Positions 24,720 through 35,929 of a stretch of 64,000 bases of DNA are shown here, in pieces. Both the position numbers and the translations under genes were made by a program. The DNA lies in assembly GCF_024323335.1 (NCBI RefSeq), contig NC_066583.1, forward strand, positions 15,590,665 through 15,654,664. The letters run 5' to 3'. Position 1 is the first letter of the stretch. Each line of letters begins with the position of its first letter. The stretch comes from Lathyrus oleraceus (taxonomy: Eukaryota > Streptophyta > Magnoliopsida > Fabales > Fabaceae). The notes under the pieces are model-generated. The model was not told the origin of the DNA. It saw nothing but the letters and a program-made list of their open reading frames with translations, and did not search any database.

Positions 24720-26209
24720 AGCCGACCACTCGGATCTCACTGCTAACGACACTGTTATGGCCAAGTATGACTTCGACAATCCTATCTATCAAGCCGAAGA
24801 AGGGGCTGAGGAAGATTGTGAATTGCCTGAAGGGTTAGCCAGATTGTTGAAACAGGAGGACCGAGCTATTACACCTTATCAGGAAGTGATTGAGACCGTC
24901 AACATTGGTACCGAGGACGACAAGAAAGAGATCAAGATCGGGGCAAGTCTACAGGCCGAGAGGAAAGACCGTTGATCATGTACTTAACTGTGTTAGAAAG
25001 GTCAATGGGTTGTGTGCTCGGTCAGCATGACGAGTCAGGTCGAAAAGAGCATGCCATATACTACCTTAGCAAAAGTTTACCGACTGTGAACAAAGATACT
25101 CATTGCTCGAGAAAACTTGCCGCGCTTTGGCATGGGCTGCTCGCAGACTAAGACAGTATATGTTTACTCACACGACTCTATTGATATCAAAAATGGATCC
25201 AGTCAAGTATATTTTTGAAAAGCCATCACTTACCGGAAAGGTTACTAGGTGACAAATGATACTGACAGAGTATGACATCCAATACACTTCACAAAAAGCC
25301 ATCAAGGGAAGTGTCTTGTCAGACTATCTTGCAGAGCAACCGATTGATGATTACCAACCTATGAGGTTTGACTTTCCTAATGAGGACATCATATTTCTCA
25401 AATCGAAAGATTGAGAGGAACCACTCCCGGAGGAGGGGCCTGACCCTGAATCCAAATGGGTTATGATGTTTGATGGGGCGGTCCACGTCAATGGTCGCGG
25501 AGTTGGTATAGTGTTGATCACACCAGAAGGGGGTTCATATGCCATTTGGTGCCAGAATAACTTTTCCCTGCACCAACAATGAAGCCGAATACGAAGCTTG
25601 TATCCTAAGACTTGAGGAAGCCGTCAATATACAGATTAAAACCCTGGATGTATACGGGGATTCAGCTTTGGTCATCAATCAAACCAACGGGAAATGGTAT
25701 ACACCTCAGCCTCATCTGGTTCCTTACAGAGACTACACGAGAAGATTGTTAATTTTCTTTTGAAGAAAACCAATTTGCTGATGCTTTGTTTACCTTGTCT
25801 TCGATGATTAAGGTGCTATGCTGGAACTACGTACCCAGAATTGACGTATCTCGGTCAGAGACGAATGAAGAAAGTATTTGGTCAGAAAGTGCACCCTCGG
25901 GGGTATCAAGTCGGTGAATTGGTACTCAAAATATTTCTTCCTCCCAACACAGATCACAGGGGCAAATGGACACCGAACTATGAGGGTCCGTACGTGGTTA
26001 AAAGGATTTTCTATGGCGGAGCTTTGATGCTAACAACCATGGATGGCGAAGGATTCCCGTCCCCTATTAACTCAGACGCAGTTAAAAAAAATACTTTGCA
26101 TAAAATAGACCCGCTGGATGATAAAAAGAATAGTCCAGGCAAAAAAAGGGCATCCCGACGAACCAAAAAAAAGAGAATAAAGAGGTTCGGGCAAAAATTA
26201 GGGATATAA
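24720..26209 (+). pseudogene. Ogre-C pol remnant (RT start, RNase H, integrase C-terminus)
   Basis: The N-terminal part before RT (KYDFDNPIYQAEE) runs to about 24960. The sequence then jumps to RNase H (PLIMYLTVLERSMG), so the whole RT catalytic core including YVDD is deleted. RNase H follows with several frameshifts and stops; a FDGAV block and the NNEAEYEACI block are recognisable. Near 25830 it jumps to the integrase C-terminal domain (25841-26209), so the zinc finger and DDE core are missing. The C-terminal domain ends in a Lys/Arg-rich tail. No active enzyme can be made from this copy. Confidence 0.9.
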
Positions 26210-26225
26210 AAAAGAGTACACCCGG

Positions 26226-26304
26226 TGAGTCGAAAACCCAAAAGGGCGACTCAGGAAAAAATGGGTATCCCGGTGGATTGAAAACCCGAAAAGGGGGCGA
26301 TCCA
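26226..26304 (+). repeat. Tandem hairpin pair after integrase stop, Ogre-C
   Basis: Two copies 48 bp apart. The first pairs TGAGTCG (26226-26232) with CGACTCA (26247-26253). The second pairs TGGAT (26274-26278) with ATCCA (26300-26304). Both contain a GAAAACCC-AAAA-GGG type interior. The same pair occurs in Ogre-B with other stem bases. Confidence 0.8.
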
Positions 26305-27522
26305 GGCAAAAGTTAGGGAATAAGCGAATGACTGTGATCTGAGTTCATCAGTGTTATATCACTGTTTCATTCAATCCGGCAATCTTCGAAGGTTAAAGAT
26401 CGACTAATCATCCACTTCAGAAAGCAAGATGAGCAGAGCGTCTTGAGGACATACGAGTCATAGCAGAGTCGAAACTCAGTGGGACCCCGTATCCCCGTTG
26501 TCATTAGGATATTTCTCTTTTTATAGCGATCACCTCTTTTCAGGGATCAGCTTCCTGATACCCTCGCCTATTCCTGGCACAAATTTTCTCCCCATTAAGA
26601 GTCGAATAATTCAGTTAAAGAGCCTCTTTATTTTTCATTTATCAGTTTGTTTGCAAAAATGTCCGAATTTTTGATAAAACATATTGCATATGAACATAAT
26701 GGTGGCTTTTGCAGATGATTTGCACAGGAAAACATTTAAAATTGCTTTGAATGTGCTTAATCCCAAACGGTGAATTCAAACCGAGTAATTCCCCCGAGGC
26801 ATACGTGTAGTTTTGGTTGCAGGTCACAAGAACCGGATGCCAAGTCATGAATCCTCATCCCCAAGCGGTTGACAAAGTCTCTCCTCAACAGAGCATGTTC
26901 CCCAACAGAGTTGACAGTATCCAGACTGTTTATCCCCAGTATAGTTGACAGTATCCAGACTATATATCCCCAGTGGAGTTGACAGTGTCAGACTGTATCT
27001 TCCTAGCAACAGCGGAGTGGTTGCATAACCAACAGATGAGAGGGTGGTATTCCCAGTGTTCATCTCATTCCCCAACAGATTATTTTTAACAGATTTGTTA
27101 ATCCCCAGCTTGAGGGCGATTAGCATGTTCATATCCCCAGCAAAGGCCGTTTCCTACGACATTTCCCCAAGAAGTGTTTTCCCAACAGACTCTCCTCACA
27201 GAGCCTCGCCGAACAAAGTTTCCATAGTTGATACTCCCCCTGCAAGGTCAACTTTTCAAGCAGCCAATTTATTTTTGGTGGCTCATTGGTCCCGGCAGAC
27301 AGATCATTCCCCCACAGAGCATTCAAGGATTGATACAGTGATCTGTTCCCTACCGGAGTTTGCTTCCCCAAGCAGATTTCTTTTTACACCATGCATAACA
27401 TTTGCATTTGCATGCATATCATATCAAGCATACACATAAGCTGATAAACAGGTTCTTCCAAGCAGACTGAAGAATTACTTTACAACCAAGGTCATGAGAT
27501 CCAGCCAGAGGATCAAGCGTGA

Positions 27523-27782
27523 GTGATCCAGCCTGAGGGTCGTTTTGAAGATTCAGCCTGAGAATCATTTTCCAGTGATCCAGCCTGAGGGTCATTTTGA
27601 AGATTCAGCCTGAGAATCATTTTCCAGTGATCCAGCCTGAGGGTCATTTTGAAGATTCAGCCTGAGAATCGTTTTCCAGTGATCCAGCCTGAGGGTCATT
27701 TCAAAGATTCAGCCTGAGAATCGTGTTCCAGTGATCCAGCCTGAGGGTCATTTCGAAGATTCAGCCTGAGAATCGTGTTCCA
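27523..27782 (+). repeat. 52-bp tandem repeat, five copies plus a diverged sixth
   Basis: Copies start at 27523, 27575, 27627, 27679 and 27731, with a diverged sixth copy from 27783. Each unit contains two small hairpins, GATCC-AGCCTGA-GGGTC and GATTC-AGCCTGA-GAATC. The regular period and near-identity of copies indicate recent amplification. Confidence 0.95.
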
Positions 27783-28042
27783 GTAAGCCATCCTAAGGCT
27801 CAATTTGAAGATTCCCCAGTGAAGTCGCCTACAAGCTTTATTTCCCCAGTAAGCCCAAGTCTAATTGAGGAGTCGTTACAACATGTTCTAGCCCGAAGAA
27901 TATGTACGAAGCCCAAAAGTGGAATATTCTCGAAGCTGCATATCTAATATGAAGGTTGGGTGTAGATTTCAAAAGAGGGTCAACCAGCGCATGCCTCAGA
28001 TGCGGGATCCTAATGACGGGAATTTATCATCAAAACAATCCA

Positions 28043-28345
28043 GATCTAGCCAGAAGATCGAAGTAGATTCAGCCAGAGAATTTAAACAAAGAAGATCTAG
28101 CCAGAAGATCGAAAATCGCAACAATTCAGATCTAGCCAGAAGATCAAAGTAGATTCAGCCAGAGAATCAAAGGAAATAGATTCAGCCAGAGAATCGAAAC
28201 GGAGGAGATCTAGCCAGAAGATCGAAGAAGATCTAGCCAGAAGATCAAAATCGTATCCGGCACGAGGATCAAAATTAATATCCAACCAGAGGACTAAATT
28301 GAGTATAGGTTTAGCCAGAGGATCGAAACCCCAGATTAAGCCAGA
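28043..28345 (+). repeat. Array of GATCT-AGCCAGA-AGATC and related hairpins
   Basis: At least eight irregularly spaced units with the constant loop AGCCAGA. Stems include GATCT/AGATC and GATTC/GAATC, with degenerate units towards the right end. Related to the 52-bp array to its left. Confidence 0.88.
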
Positions 28346-28500
28346 GGATCGGAAGAAAAATAAACAGCACGGTGTATTTCTGCGTTTTTGTGGTGTTCTC
28401 GGAGCGCAAATTTTCGGTCTATCTTTGGTATTCAATCACAGCTCACCCCGTTTGTCTGATAAGCTGTTCGCTTTCATCCTACTCGGTTTAGCTGATGATT

Positions 28501-28513
28501 GAATAGGGGCAAC
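28501..28513 (+). promoter_or_regulatory. Polypurine tract of Ogre-C
   Basis: GAATAGGGGCAAC directly before the 3' LTR start. It matches the PPT of Ogre-B. Confidence 0.85.
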
Positions 28514-30102
28514 TGTAACACCCCAAAATTTGCCCTCCTCATTCATGCATTCATTTAGCATTTCATATTGCATTTCATCATGTCAATCAGAATTAGATCC
28601 GAAAAAAAAAACGAAAAAAAAAACGAAAAAGAAAAATGAAAAAAAAACGAAAAAAATAAATAAATAAAAATAATAAATAAAAAAAATAAAATATAATAAA
28701 AAATTTTGGACTTGGGTCTCTCTCATTTGAGCCCACAAAACCATGAAATTCAGTCTATAAATACCAAGGCTTCACTTGAGAAAAAGGAAGAGAAGCAAAA
28801 TACTCTGAGGTTTCCTTGGAACAAAACACTGGACAAAACCTGAAGAGAAACCTGACAGAGAATTCAGAGCAGCCTCCAAACCCTGAAGGGCCTCACGGGT
28901 GCAACTCAATTTCAATTAAGCTCTCCAATCAGGTTTGCCCTATTCCCATTATTTTACGCCTTCAATTTGAATGTTTTAAATGTGTGATGTATTATGAATG
29001 GGTGAAACCTATGCCTTGAATGTTTAATCACATGATTTCTGAAGTGTATGCCACAGGGTTTGAGGTTTCTGAAACCATACTGTTATCCATGAAAAAAATG
29101 CTTATGGTGTTTCACTAACCCTTTTGTTGAGTTTTTGTGAGGGCTCACATGACTTTTGCAGGGATAACTTGCGTGGTTTCCCACTTTATTTGTGGGATAA
29201 CCCCTGGAGGTTCATTCCGATTACCTGTACTGACCCACTTTCTTTGATGATGTTAGCTTGGAAGGATCTCAGGGTTTCCCATTCCTATAATTGTTGTTAC
29301 TTCGGATCTTTATCCGCGTGGTACTTTTACATTTTTCCCGCATTTTACTGCTTTCCTAGCTGGAAGACCTCGATAGGAGGCAATGTTTTTGTGTTTACTT
29401 TATGCAGGTTCCTTTGTCCAGGGTTAAGAGCTATGAGGTCTTATCCTCATTACCCTTTTGCATGCGCGTTCCTACAATGCAAACAAACCCTTCATTGATT
29501 TTTCTTCTCCATAACACACGTTTACTCCTTCTACTACAGGTGAGTAAGTCTCCAAAGGTCGAGCATCCGGTAGATTGCGTAGTAACGTCGTTCATCCAAA
29601 ACCCAATCCACAACCCCGTAGTTAGCCGAACTACGGCTTGCTCTGATTCTCATTCCAGATGAGATACGTAGGCATAAGACGTGATGTCTTAGCGAGCACA
29701 CATCCCCCAACCCATAGGTCAGCCGAGCTACGAAGACTCTGATTCTCATATTCAAATGAGATACGTATGCAGTGGATGCGACATCCGCGCGAGTCATTTT
29801 CATTTAACCCTTTTTTTTTGGTAAACAGCACAAGATAAACTCACACCCTTTAGACGAAAACTACAAAAGTGGATCCCGTAGAGTACTATGGATGCGTAGG
29901 GGTGCTAATACCTTCCCTTCGCATAACCGACTCCCGAACCCAAGATTTGGTTGCGAGACCCCGTCTTGTCCTTTCCTTTTTCAGGTTTACTTCGAGCGTT
30001 TCCTTTCCCTCCTTTGGGATGAATAACGCACGGTGGCGACTCTTCTGTCTTTTTCTTTCGCCGGTTGTTTTTTTCGCGCACTGTATTTTTCAGGTTGCGA
30101 CA
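28514..30102 (+). repeat. 3' LTR of Ogre-C
   Basis: Same length and ends as the 5' LTR (1589 bp). The A-rich tract at 28601-28700 differs most from the 5' copy, as expected from slippage; elsewhere the differences are scattered substitutions. TATA box at 28756-28763. On the minus strand an open frame of Ogre-B runs into it by chance. Confidence 0.95.
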
Positions 30103-30107
30103 CCATT
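30103..30107. repeat. Target site duplication CCATT, right copy
   Basis: Repeats 18447-18451 directly after the Ogre-C 3' LTR. Confidence 0.95.
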
Positions 30108-32074
30108 CACCCTTAATCTGATTAACCACAAGGGCCGAATCACCATAAACATTAAGGTGCTTGATCCTTAGATCAATACACTCTTCCAATCCCATAATAC
30201 AGGCCTCATACTCAGCCATATTTTTCGTGCATTTGAAAGTTAGCCTTGCTGTAAAAGGAATATGTGTGCCCTGAGGAGTAATAATCACTGCCCCAATACC
30301 ATTTCCATACTGATTTACAGCGCCATCAAACACCATACTCCATCTGGAACCAGGCTCTGGCCCTTCATTGAGTGTAGGCTCATCACAATCTTTCATTTTC
30401 AAATACAGAATCTCCTCATCTGGGAAGTCATACTGAAGTGATTGATAATCCTCGATCGGCTGATGTGCCAAGTGGTCGGCCAAGATACTACCTTTAATAG
30501 CCTTCTGAGCTTGATACTCAATATCATACTCAGATAACAACATTTGCCAACGGGTAATTCTCCCTGTTAAAGCAGGCTTCTCGAAGATATACTTGATTGG
30601 ATCCATTTTGGATATCAACCAAGTCATATGATTTATCATATACTGGCGTAAGCGCTTAGCAGCCCAAGCCAAAGCACAGCATGTCTTCTCAAGCATCGAG
30701 TATCGAGACTCACAATCAGTGAACTTCTTGCTCAGGTAGTAAATAGCATATTCCTTCTTTCCTGATTCGTCTTGTTGACCAAGGACACAACCCATTGAGT
30801 CTTCAAGAACAGTCAGACACATGATCAAAGGTCTTCCTTCCACTAGTGGGGACAGGATCGGAGGTTCAGACAGATATTCTTTAATGCTATCAAAAGCTTT
30901 CTGGCAATCCTCGGTCCAATCATGAGACTGATCTTTCCGGAGGAGCTTGAATATTGGCGCACATGTGGCAGTCATGTGGGATATGAATCTGGAAATATAA
31001 TTCAAGCGGCCAAGAAAACCTCGGACTTGCTTCTCAGTTTTGGGCGCAGGCATCTCTTGTATTGCTTTGACCTTTGCGGGATCAACTTCAATACCTCTTT
31101 CACTGACAATAAAGCCCAATAACTTGCCGGAACGGACTCCAAATGTACACTTGTTGGGATTCAAACGAAGCTTATATTTTCTCAAACGCTGGAAAAGCTT
31201 CAACAAGTGCTCTACATGCTCAACTTCCGTTCTTGACTTAGCAATCATATCATCAACATATACATCAATCTCCTTGTCAATCATATCATGAAACAAGGTG
31301 GTCATAGCTCATTGATACGTGGCTCCGGCGTTCTTCAAACCGAAGGGCATCACTCGATTACAGAATGTTCCCCAAGGTGTGATGAATGTTGTCTTTTCCA
31401 TATCCTCGGGTGCCATCTTGATCTGGTTATATCCGGAAAATCCATCCATAAATGAGAAGACATTGAATTTAGTCGTATTGTCTACCAACATATCAATGTG
31501 TGGTAGAGGAAAATCATCTTTCGGACTAGCTTTATTCAAGTCTCTATAATCCACACACATCCGGACTTTTCCATCTTTCTTAGGCACGGGCACAATATTG
31601 GCCACCCATTTAGGATATGTAGAAGTCACCAGAAACCCCGCATCAATTTGCTTCTGAACTTCCTCTTTGATCTTCACTGCCATATCAGGATGAGTTCTTC
31701 TGAGCTTCTGCTTCACAAGCACGCACTCAGGCTTTAAGGGTAGGAAATGTTGCACAATATCAGTATCTAGACCCGGCATGTCTTCGTATGACCAAGCAAA
31801 GACGTTGACGTATTTTCGTAGCAATTCAATCAACCCCTTCTTAATAGATTCTTCAAGGAGTGCCCCAATCTTCACCTCTCGCACACAATCCTCAAACCCC
31901 AAGTTGACTGTTTCCAGATTCTCAAGATGCGGCTGAATAATCTTCTCTTCATGCTCAAGTAGACGGGTAATCTCGTCAGGAATCTCTTCAACATCATCTT
32001 CTTCCGCCTCGAATACAGGGAATTCAAAATTGGGAGATGGTGTTGGATCATTATGTTCAATGGGTTTGATCAAC
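30108..32074 (-). pseudogene. Ogre-B reverse transcriptase and RNase H (second pol exon), split by Ogre-C
   Basis: Begins at the intron acceptor (32074) with LIKPIEHND. The pre-RT region, the RT motifs (DYRDLNK, FMDGFSGYNQI, YVDDMIAKS) and RNase H follow. RNase H includes FDGAV and the NMAEYEACIMGLEE block, and it reads up to the Ogre-C insertion at VNQIKGEW. One TGA at 31309-31311 replaces a CGA codon that Ogre-A keeps. B in turn keeps the CGA that is TGA in A, so the two copies were inactivated independently. Apart from that stop the frame is open for about 1.95 kb. The gene resumes at 18446 on the far side of Ogre-C. Confidence 0.93.
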
Positions 32075-32337
32075 CTGCATAATGATTTTGGGTATGAAAA
32101 GCTTTAGAATTCAAACAAGGCAAATCATTATGCATATGAAAAGATTAATTTTATTCTATTTTTAGGGTTTTATGTGATCACCAATTTCATGCAAAAAGCG
32201 AAAAGGGAAAATAATTGGAAAAACAAACATTTAACATGAATTTATTGAATGAAAATATCATTGTATTTATGTTGCCAACAATGTATCACTCCTCCTTTTG
32301 GCATGGGAGAAGGGTTTTTGAACAAAGTGATCATTAC
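32075..32337 (-). other. Ogre-B pol intron (263 bp)
   Basis: Donor AAC|GTAATG and acceptor ATGCAG|GTTG on the minus strand. Removal joins the protease tail (...IIHKS) to LIKPIEH in frame, with the codon split after its second base. Both exons are open across the junction, which supports the call strongly. This intron position is established for Ogre. Confidence 0.88.
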
Positions 32338-35300
32338 GTTGACTTGTGGATAATTGTAGGAATATCTACAGCGACCCAATTGTTGCAGACCCCTCCAGGG
32401 ATGATGAAATTTCCAGAATCCTCTGCATCTTCTTCCAAAACAGCAGCAGCTTCTTCATCCTGACCGGTGTGGATGAACCCTCCACTTTTGAACAGCCCCT
32501 TCTCATTGAAGATCCCAGAGGAAAAGCCTATGCCAGCCCGAGACTTATTGTCTTCTAGCTCAATCATTTTTCCTAGACCAGCAATTGTACCACAATCAAT
32601 GGCCAACTTTGCATCTCTATAGGAAGTAAATGAAGGAGTTCTCTTCTCAATAGGCTCAGCTATAGATAAAGCTTGGAAAGGAGTTCCAACTTCATCTTCA
32701 GCATCTATATATGAGAAGGAAGACAAGTGGCTAACCAGGAGAGCCTTTTCTCCCCCTACCACCACCAGCTTTTTATTCTTCACAAACTTCAGTTTCTGGT
32801 GTAGGGTGGATGTCACGACGCCCGCCTCGTGAATCCATGGTCTGCCTAAGAGACAACTGTACGATGGGTGAATGTCCATAACCTGGAAGGTAATCTGGAA
32901 ATCACTTGGTCCAATTTTGATTGGGAGATCAACTTCCCCAATCACAGTTTTACGTGACCCATCGAAGGCCTTCACAACTACTCCACTCTGCCTCATGGGA
33001 GGCCCTTGATATGCTAGTTTTGAGAGAGTGGTTTTTGGCAATACATTTAGGGATGACCCAGTGTCCACCAGCACATTGGACACGGCGTCGTCTCTGCAGT
33101 TCATGGAGATGTGTAAAGCCAAGTTGTGGTCTCTTCCCTCCTCAGGGAGATCAGAGTCACAGAAACTCAAATTGTTACAAGCAGTAATGTTTGCAACAAT
33201 GCTATCGAACTGTTCTATTGTGACATCATGATCTACATATGCCACATCCAAAACTTTCTGCAGTGCCTCTCTATGTGGTTTTGAATTCAATAGCAAAGAT
33301 AACACTGATATCTTGGATGGCGTTTGTAGAAGCTGGTCTACAACATTGTACTCACTTCTCTTGATGAGCCTCAGCATCTCATCACAGTCTTCTTTCACAT
33401 TGCCGCTTGGGCCAACAGAAGTAGGAGTTATCAATGTAGATGAGGGCTTAACAACAGGTGCCAGATTCGGAGTGCTCACAGCATTCCCAATCGGGCGTTC
33501 AACAAAATAAGCCTTAGCCTGGGGCTTTCGTGGTGCTGAAAAATACACGACCACTACGTGTTAGACCACTTACATCTGCGATATTAACAACAGAGGAAGA
33601 AGGCAAAGACACTTCTTTCCCATCTTCTACAGCAACAGCGTTGTAACGAAAGGGAATTGCTTTTTCAGAAGAATATGGTACTGGATCGGCAGGCTTAATG
33701 ATAAGAACAGGAGAAACCTTCTGCTTGCTACCATCATACTCGGGCATCCGAACACTGGGGAAATTACGTTGACCTCTGGCTCATCTTCGTCAACATTCCT
33801 ATTCTGAAGAATCTCAATGACTCCTTCATCCAGCATTTTCTGAAGATCCTTGCGCACCTGGCAACAACCCAATCGGTTAACAAGGTATATTCGGCATCTA
33901 TCATGATCGTGCTCATAATGACTGTACTCGCATAGCAAACGATGCATCTCAACCAAAGATTGTCGAATATGACTAACATATTTGACTTTGTACTTGCCAG
34001 GGCAGTCCTGGACCATGTTGACAGATTTCCCATGCTCGGGCAATGGGTTCTTCTTCACATTAGGACCTACGTCCTCAAAACACAGAATGCCACACCTCCC
34101 AAGGTCTTGAACCTTGGTCTTCAAAGGGTAACAATTTTCCACGTCGTGGCCGGGAGCACCAGAATGGTAGACACAATGTAATTCAGGCTTATACCACCAC
34201 TGGGGATTAGCAGGTATAGCTGGTGGGTCTCTCGGAGTAATCAACTTCCTCTCTATCAAAGAGGGATATAATTCTGCGTACGTCATTGGAATAGGATCAA
34301 AAGTGACCTTTTTCCTCTCGTAACTCGTGCTGGTTTGATTACTGTTTTGAGGCTGGTAGGCCTGCTGTTGCGGACGGTGATGTTGTTGTTGATATTGCTG
34401 AGGTGGTTGTTTATTGTTGTTGTGTTGCCGGTACTGTTGATTATCTCTGAAAACAGGTGCTATGTGAGCCACCTGGTGCTGGTTACCGGCGGGACGCACG
34501 GTCTTCCTCCTCACAGAGGGTCTTCTTGATTTCACATGGGAGGTCACAGCATGTGCCTCTCCATCTTTTTTCTTTGTAAACGACCCATAGCGCTTGGCAG
34601 AAGAACCTTCTTCCTTGGTTAGACGTCCTTCTCTAACTCCTTCTTCTAAACGCATCCCCATATTCACCATCTCGGTGAAGTCAGAAGGAGCGCTAGCAAT
34701 CATCTGCTCATAATAGAATGAACTCAAGGTCTTCAGAAAGATCTTGGTCATTTCCTTCTCTTCTAGCGGAGGCACAATCTGTGATGCCACTTCTCGCCAC
34801 CTCTGGGCATACTCTTTAAATGTTTCTTTGTCCTTCTGGGACATGGCCCTTAGCTGATCCCTATCGGGAGCCATATCCACGTTGTACTTGTATTGCTTGA
34901 CGAAGGCCTCGCCAAAGTCGTTGAAAGATCGGATGTTCGCACTGTCTAACCCCATGTACCAGCGCATAGCGGCACCGGACAGACTGTCCTGAAAGTAGTG
35001 GATGAGCAATTGGTCGTTATCGGTCTGAGTAGACATCTTCCTGGCATACATGACCAGGTGGCTGAGAGGACAAGTATTTCCCTTGTATTTTTCAAAGTCA
35101 GAGACCTTGAATTTCACGGGAATCTTCACATTGGGAACCAAACACAGTTCGGCAGCAGACTTGCCGAAGAGATCCTTTCCTCTAAGAATCTTCAATTCCT
35201 TGCGAAGCTCAAGAAATTGATCGTTCATAGCGTCCATCTTCTCATAGATATCTAGGCCCTCAGATGGCTCAGAATGATAGATGGTGTCGTCTACTCTGGG

Positions 35301-35687
35301 CATAGTATGCATGACCGGAGGAGGAACAACAAGGACCGGGCTAGATGCCGGCATAGAAGCAAAAGTTGGAGCAAGACCCTCAGGCATGAAATTAGGAGGC
35401 ATCCCCCACGGGAATCCGGATGGCATGGCTGTCGGGAGAAAGTTTCCACTGGCTGCAGGCACAGTTGAGGAGACAATCTCAGAGATGACTGTCCTCTGGG
35501 GAGGAGTTGAAGGCGTCGGAGAAGACTGGCTCTGGGCAGCCAAGAATGATTCCATCAAAGCGCTCAGTCTGGCCACTTCCTCTTTGAGTTCACGGTTCTC
35601 TTGCTCTAGTTGATCCATCAGTCTTGAAGTGTTGGCTCTAGTGTAGTACCGGTGAGTCAGCTTGTCTTTAAAATAAATGAAGAACAC
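32338..35687 (-). pseudogene. Ogre-B gag-protease polyprotein, two frameshifts
   Basis: From the right: KLTHRYYTRAN and a Glu-rich helical segment, a proline-rich stretch, a Retrotrans_gag-type capsid domain (RWYMGLDS, FVKQYKYN, FKEYAQRWRE), a Gln/His-rich linker, then a zinc knuckle CVYHSGAPGHDVENC with all ligands. A second Cys cluster has one Cys replaced by Tyr. The aspartic protease has D-T-G-S-S near 33055. The frame is broken near 33748 (deletion after ISPVFG) and near 33545, before the protease. The protease domain itself is open to the intron donor. The start is uncertain: the frame is open upstream of the first convincing Met, and the Met of SRLMDQLEQ is also possible. Confidence 0.9.
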
Positions 35688-35929
35688 AGAGTTAGACCAC
35701 AGGACAAGAAGCCGGGAACCAAAACCTGCTTATGCACATGATGCATGCAATGCTTGTGAATATGATTTGTTTTTATTTCAAAGGAACTCTAGGGTTTTAT
35801 TTGCAAATTTTAGAAATATTAACTGTTTATCACATATGGAAATATCTCATCAAATAACATAAGGAGAAGGAAGTACAGCGTTTGTCAATCATATACAAGA
35901 GAAAAGGAAAATAATCATCCTATGGATCC
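35688..35929 (-). other. Spacer between ORF1 and gag, Ogre-B
   Basis: About 240 bp, AT-rich, non-coding, homologous to the spacer in Ogre-A. Confidence 0.6.

Larger units (their letters stand above)
26210..28500 (+). other. 3' UTR of Ogre-C, repeat- and hairpin-rich
   Basis: About 2.3 kb of non-coding sequence in four zones. First comes a tandem hairpin pair (26226-26304). Second is a stretch with repeated TCCCCAACAGAG/TCCCCAG motifs and ACAGT/ACTGT hairpins (about 26840-27370). Third is a 52-bp tandem array (27523-27782). Fourth is an array of GATCT-AGCCAGA-AGATC type hairpins (28043-28345). Variable repeat-bearing 3' UTRs are known in Ogre elements and can give rise to satellite DNA. Confidence 0.85.
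18452..30102 (+). mobile_element. Ogre-C, complete but non-autonomous Ogre-like element (11651 bp)
   Basis: Both LTRs are 1589 bp, start TGTAACACCCC and end TTGCGACA, with a PBS, a PPT and a perfect 5-bp duplication. It is inserted in the RNase H region of Ogre-B in the opposite orientation. Outside an A-rich tract the two LTRs differ by roughly twenty-odd bases by eye, so the insertion is fairly recent. ORF1, most of RT and the integrase core are deleted. Its family is that of Ogre-D (shared LTR start, leader and protein type), distinct from A/B/E. Movement would need enzymes from an intact relative. Confidence 0.95.

Noticed and set aside
27523..27782. Regular repeats considered as a CRISPR array
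   Set aside because: The repeat is continuous (52-bp unit with no unique spacers), in a plant retrotransposon 3' UTR.
29905..31305. A 466-codon minus-strand frame joining Ogre-B RT-RNase H to Ogre-C LTR sequence
   Set aside because: The last part is read-through into the antisense strand of an inserted LTR. It is a chance fusion and not a gene.
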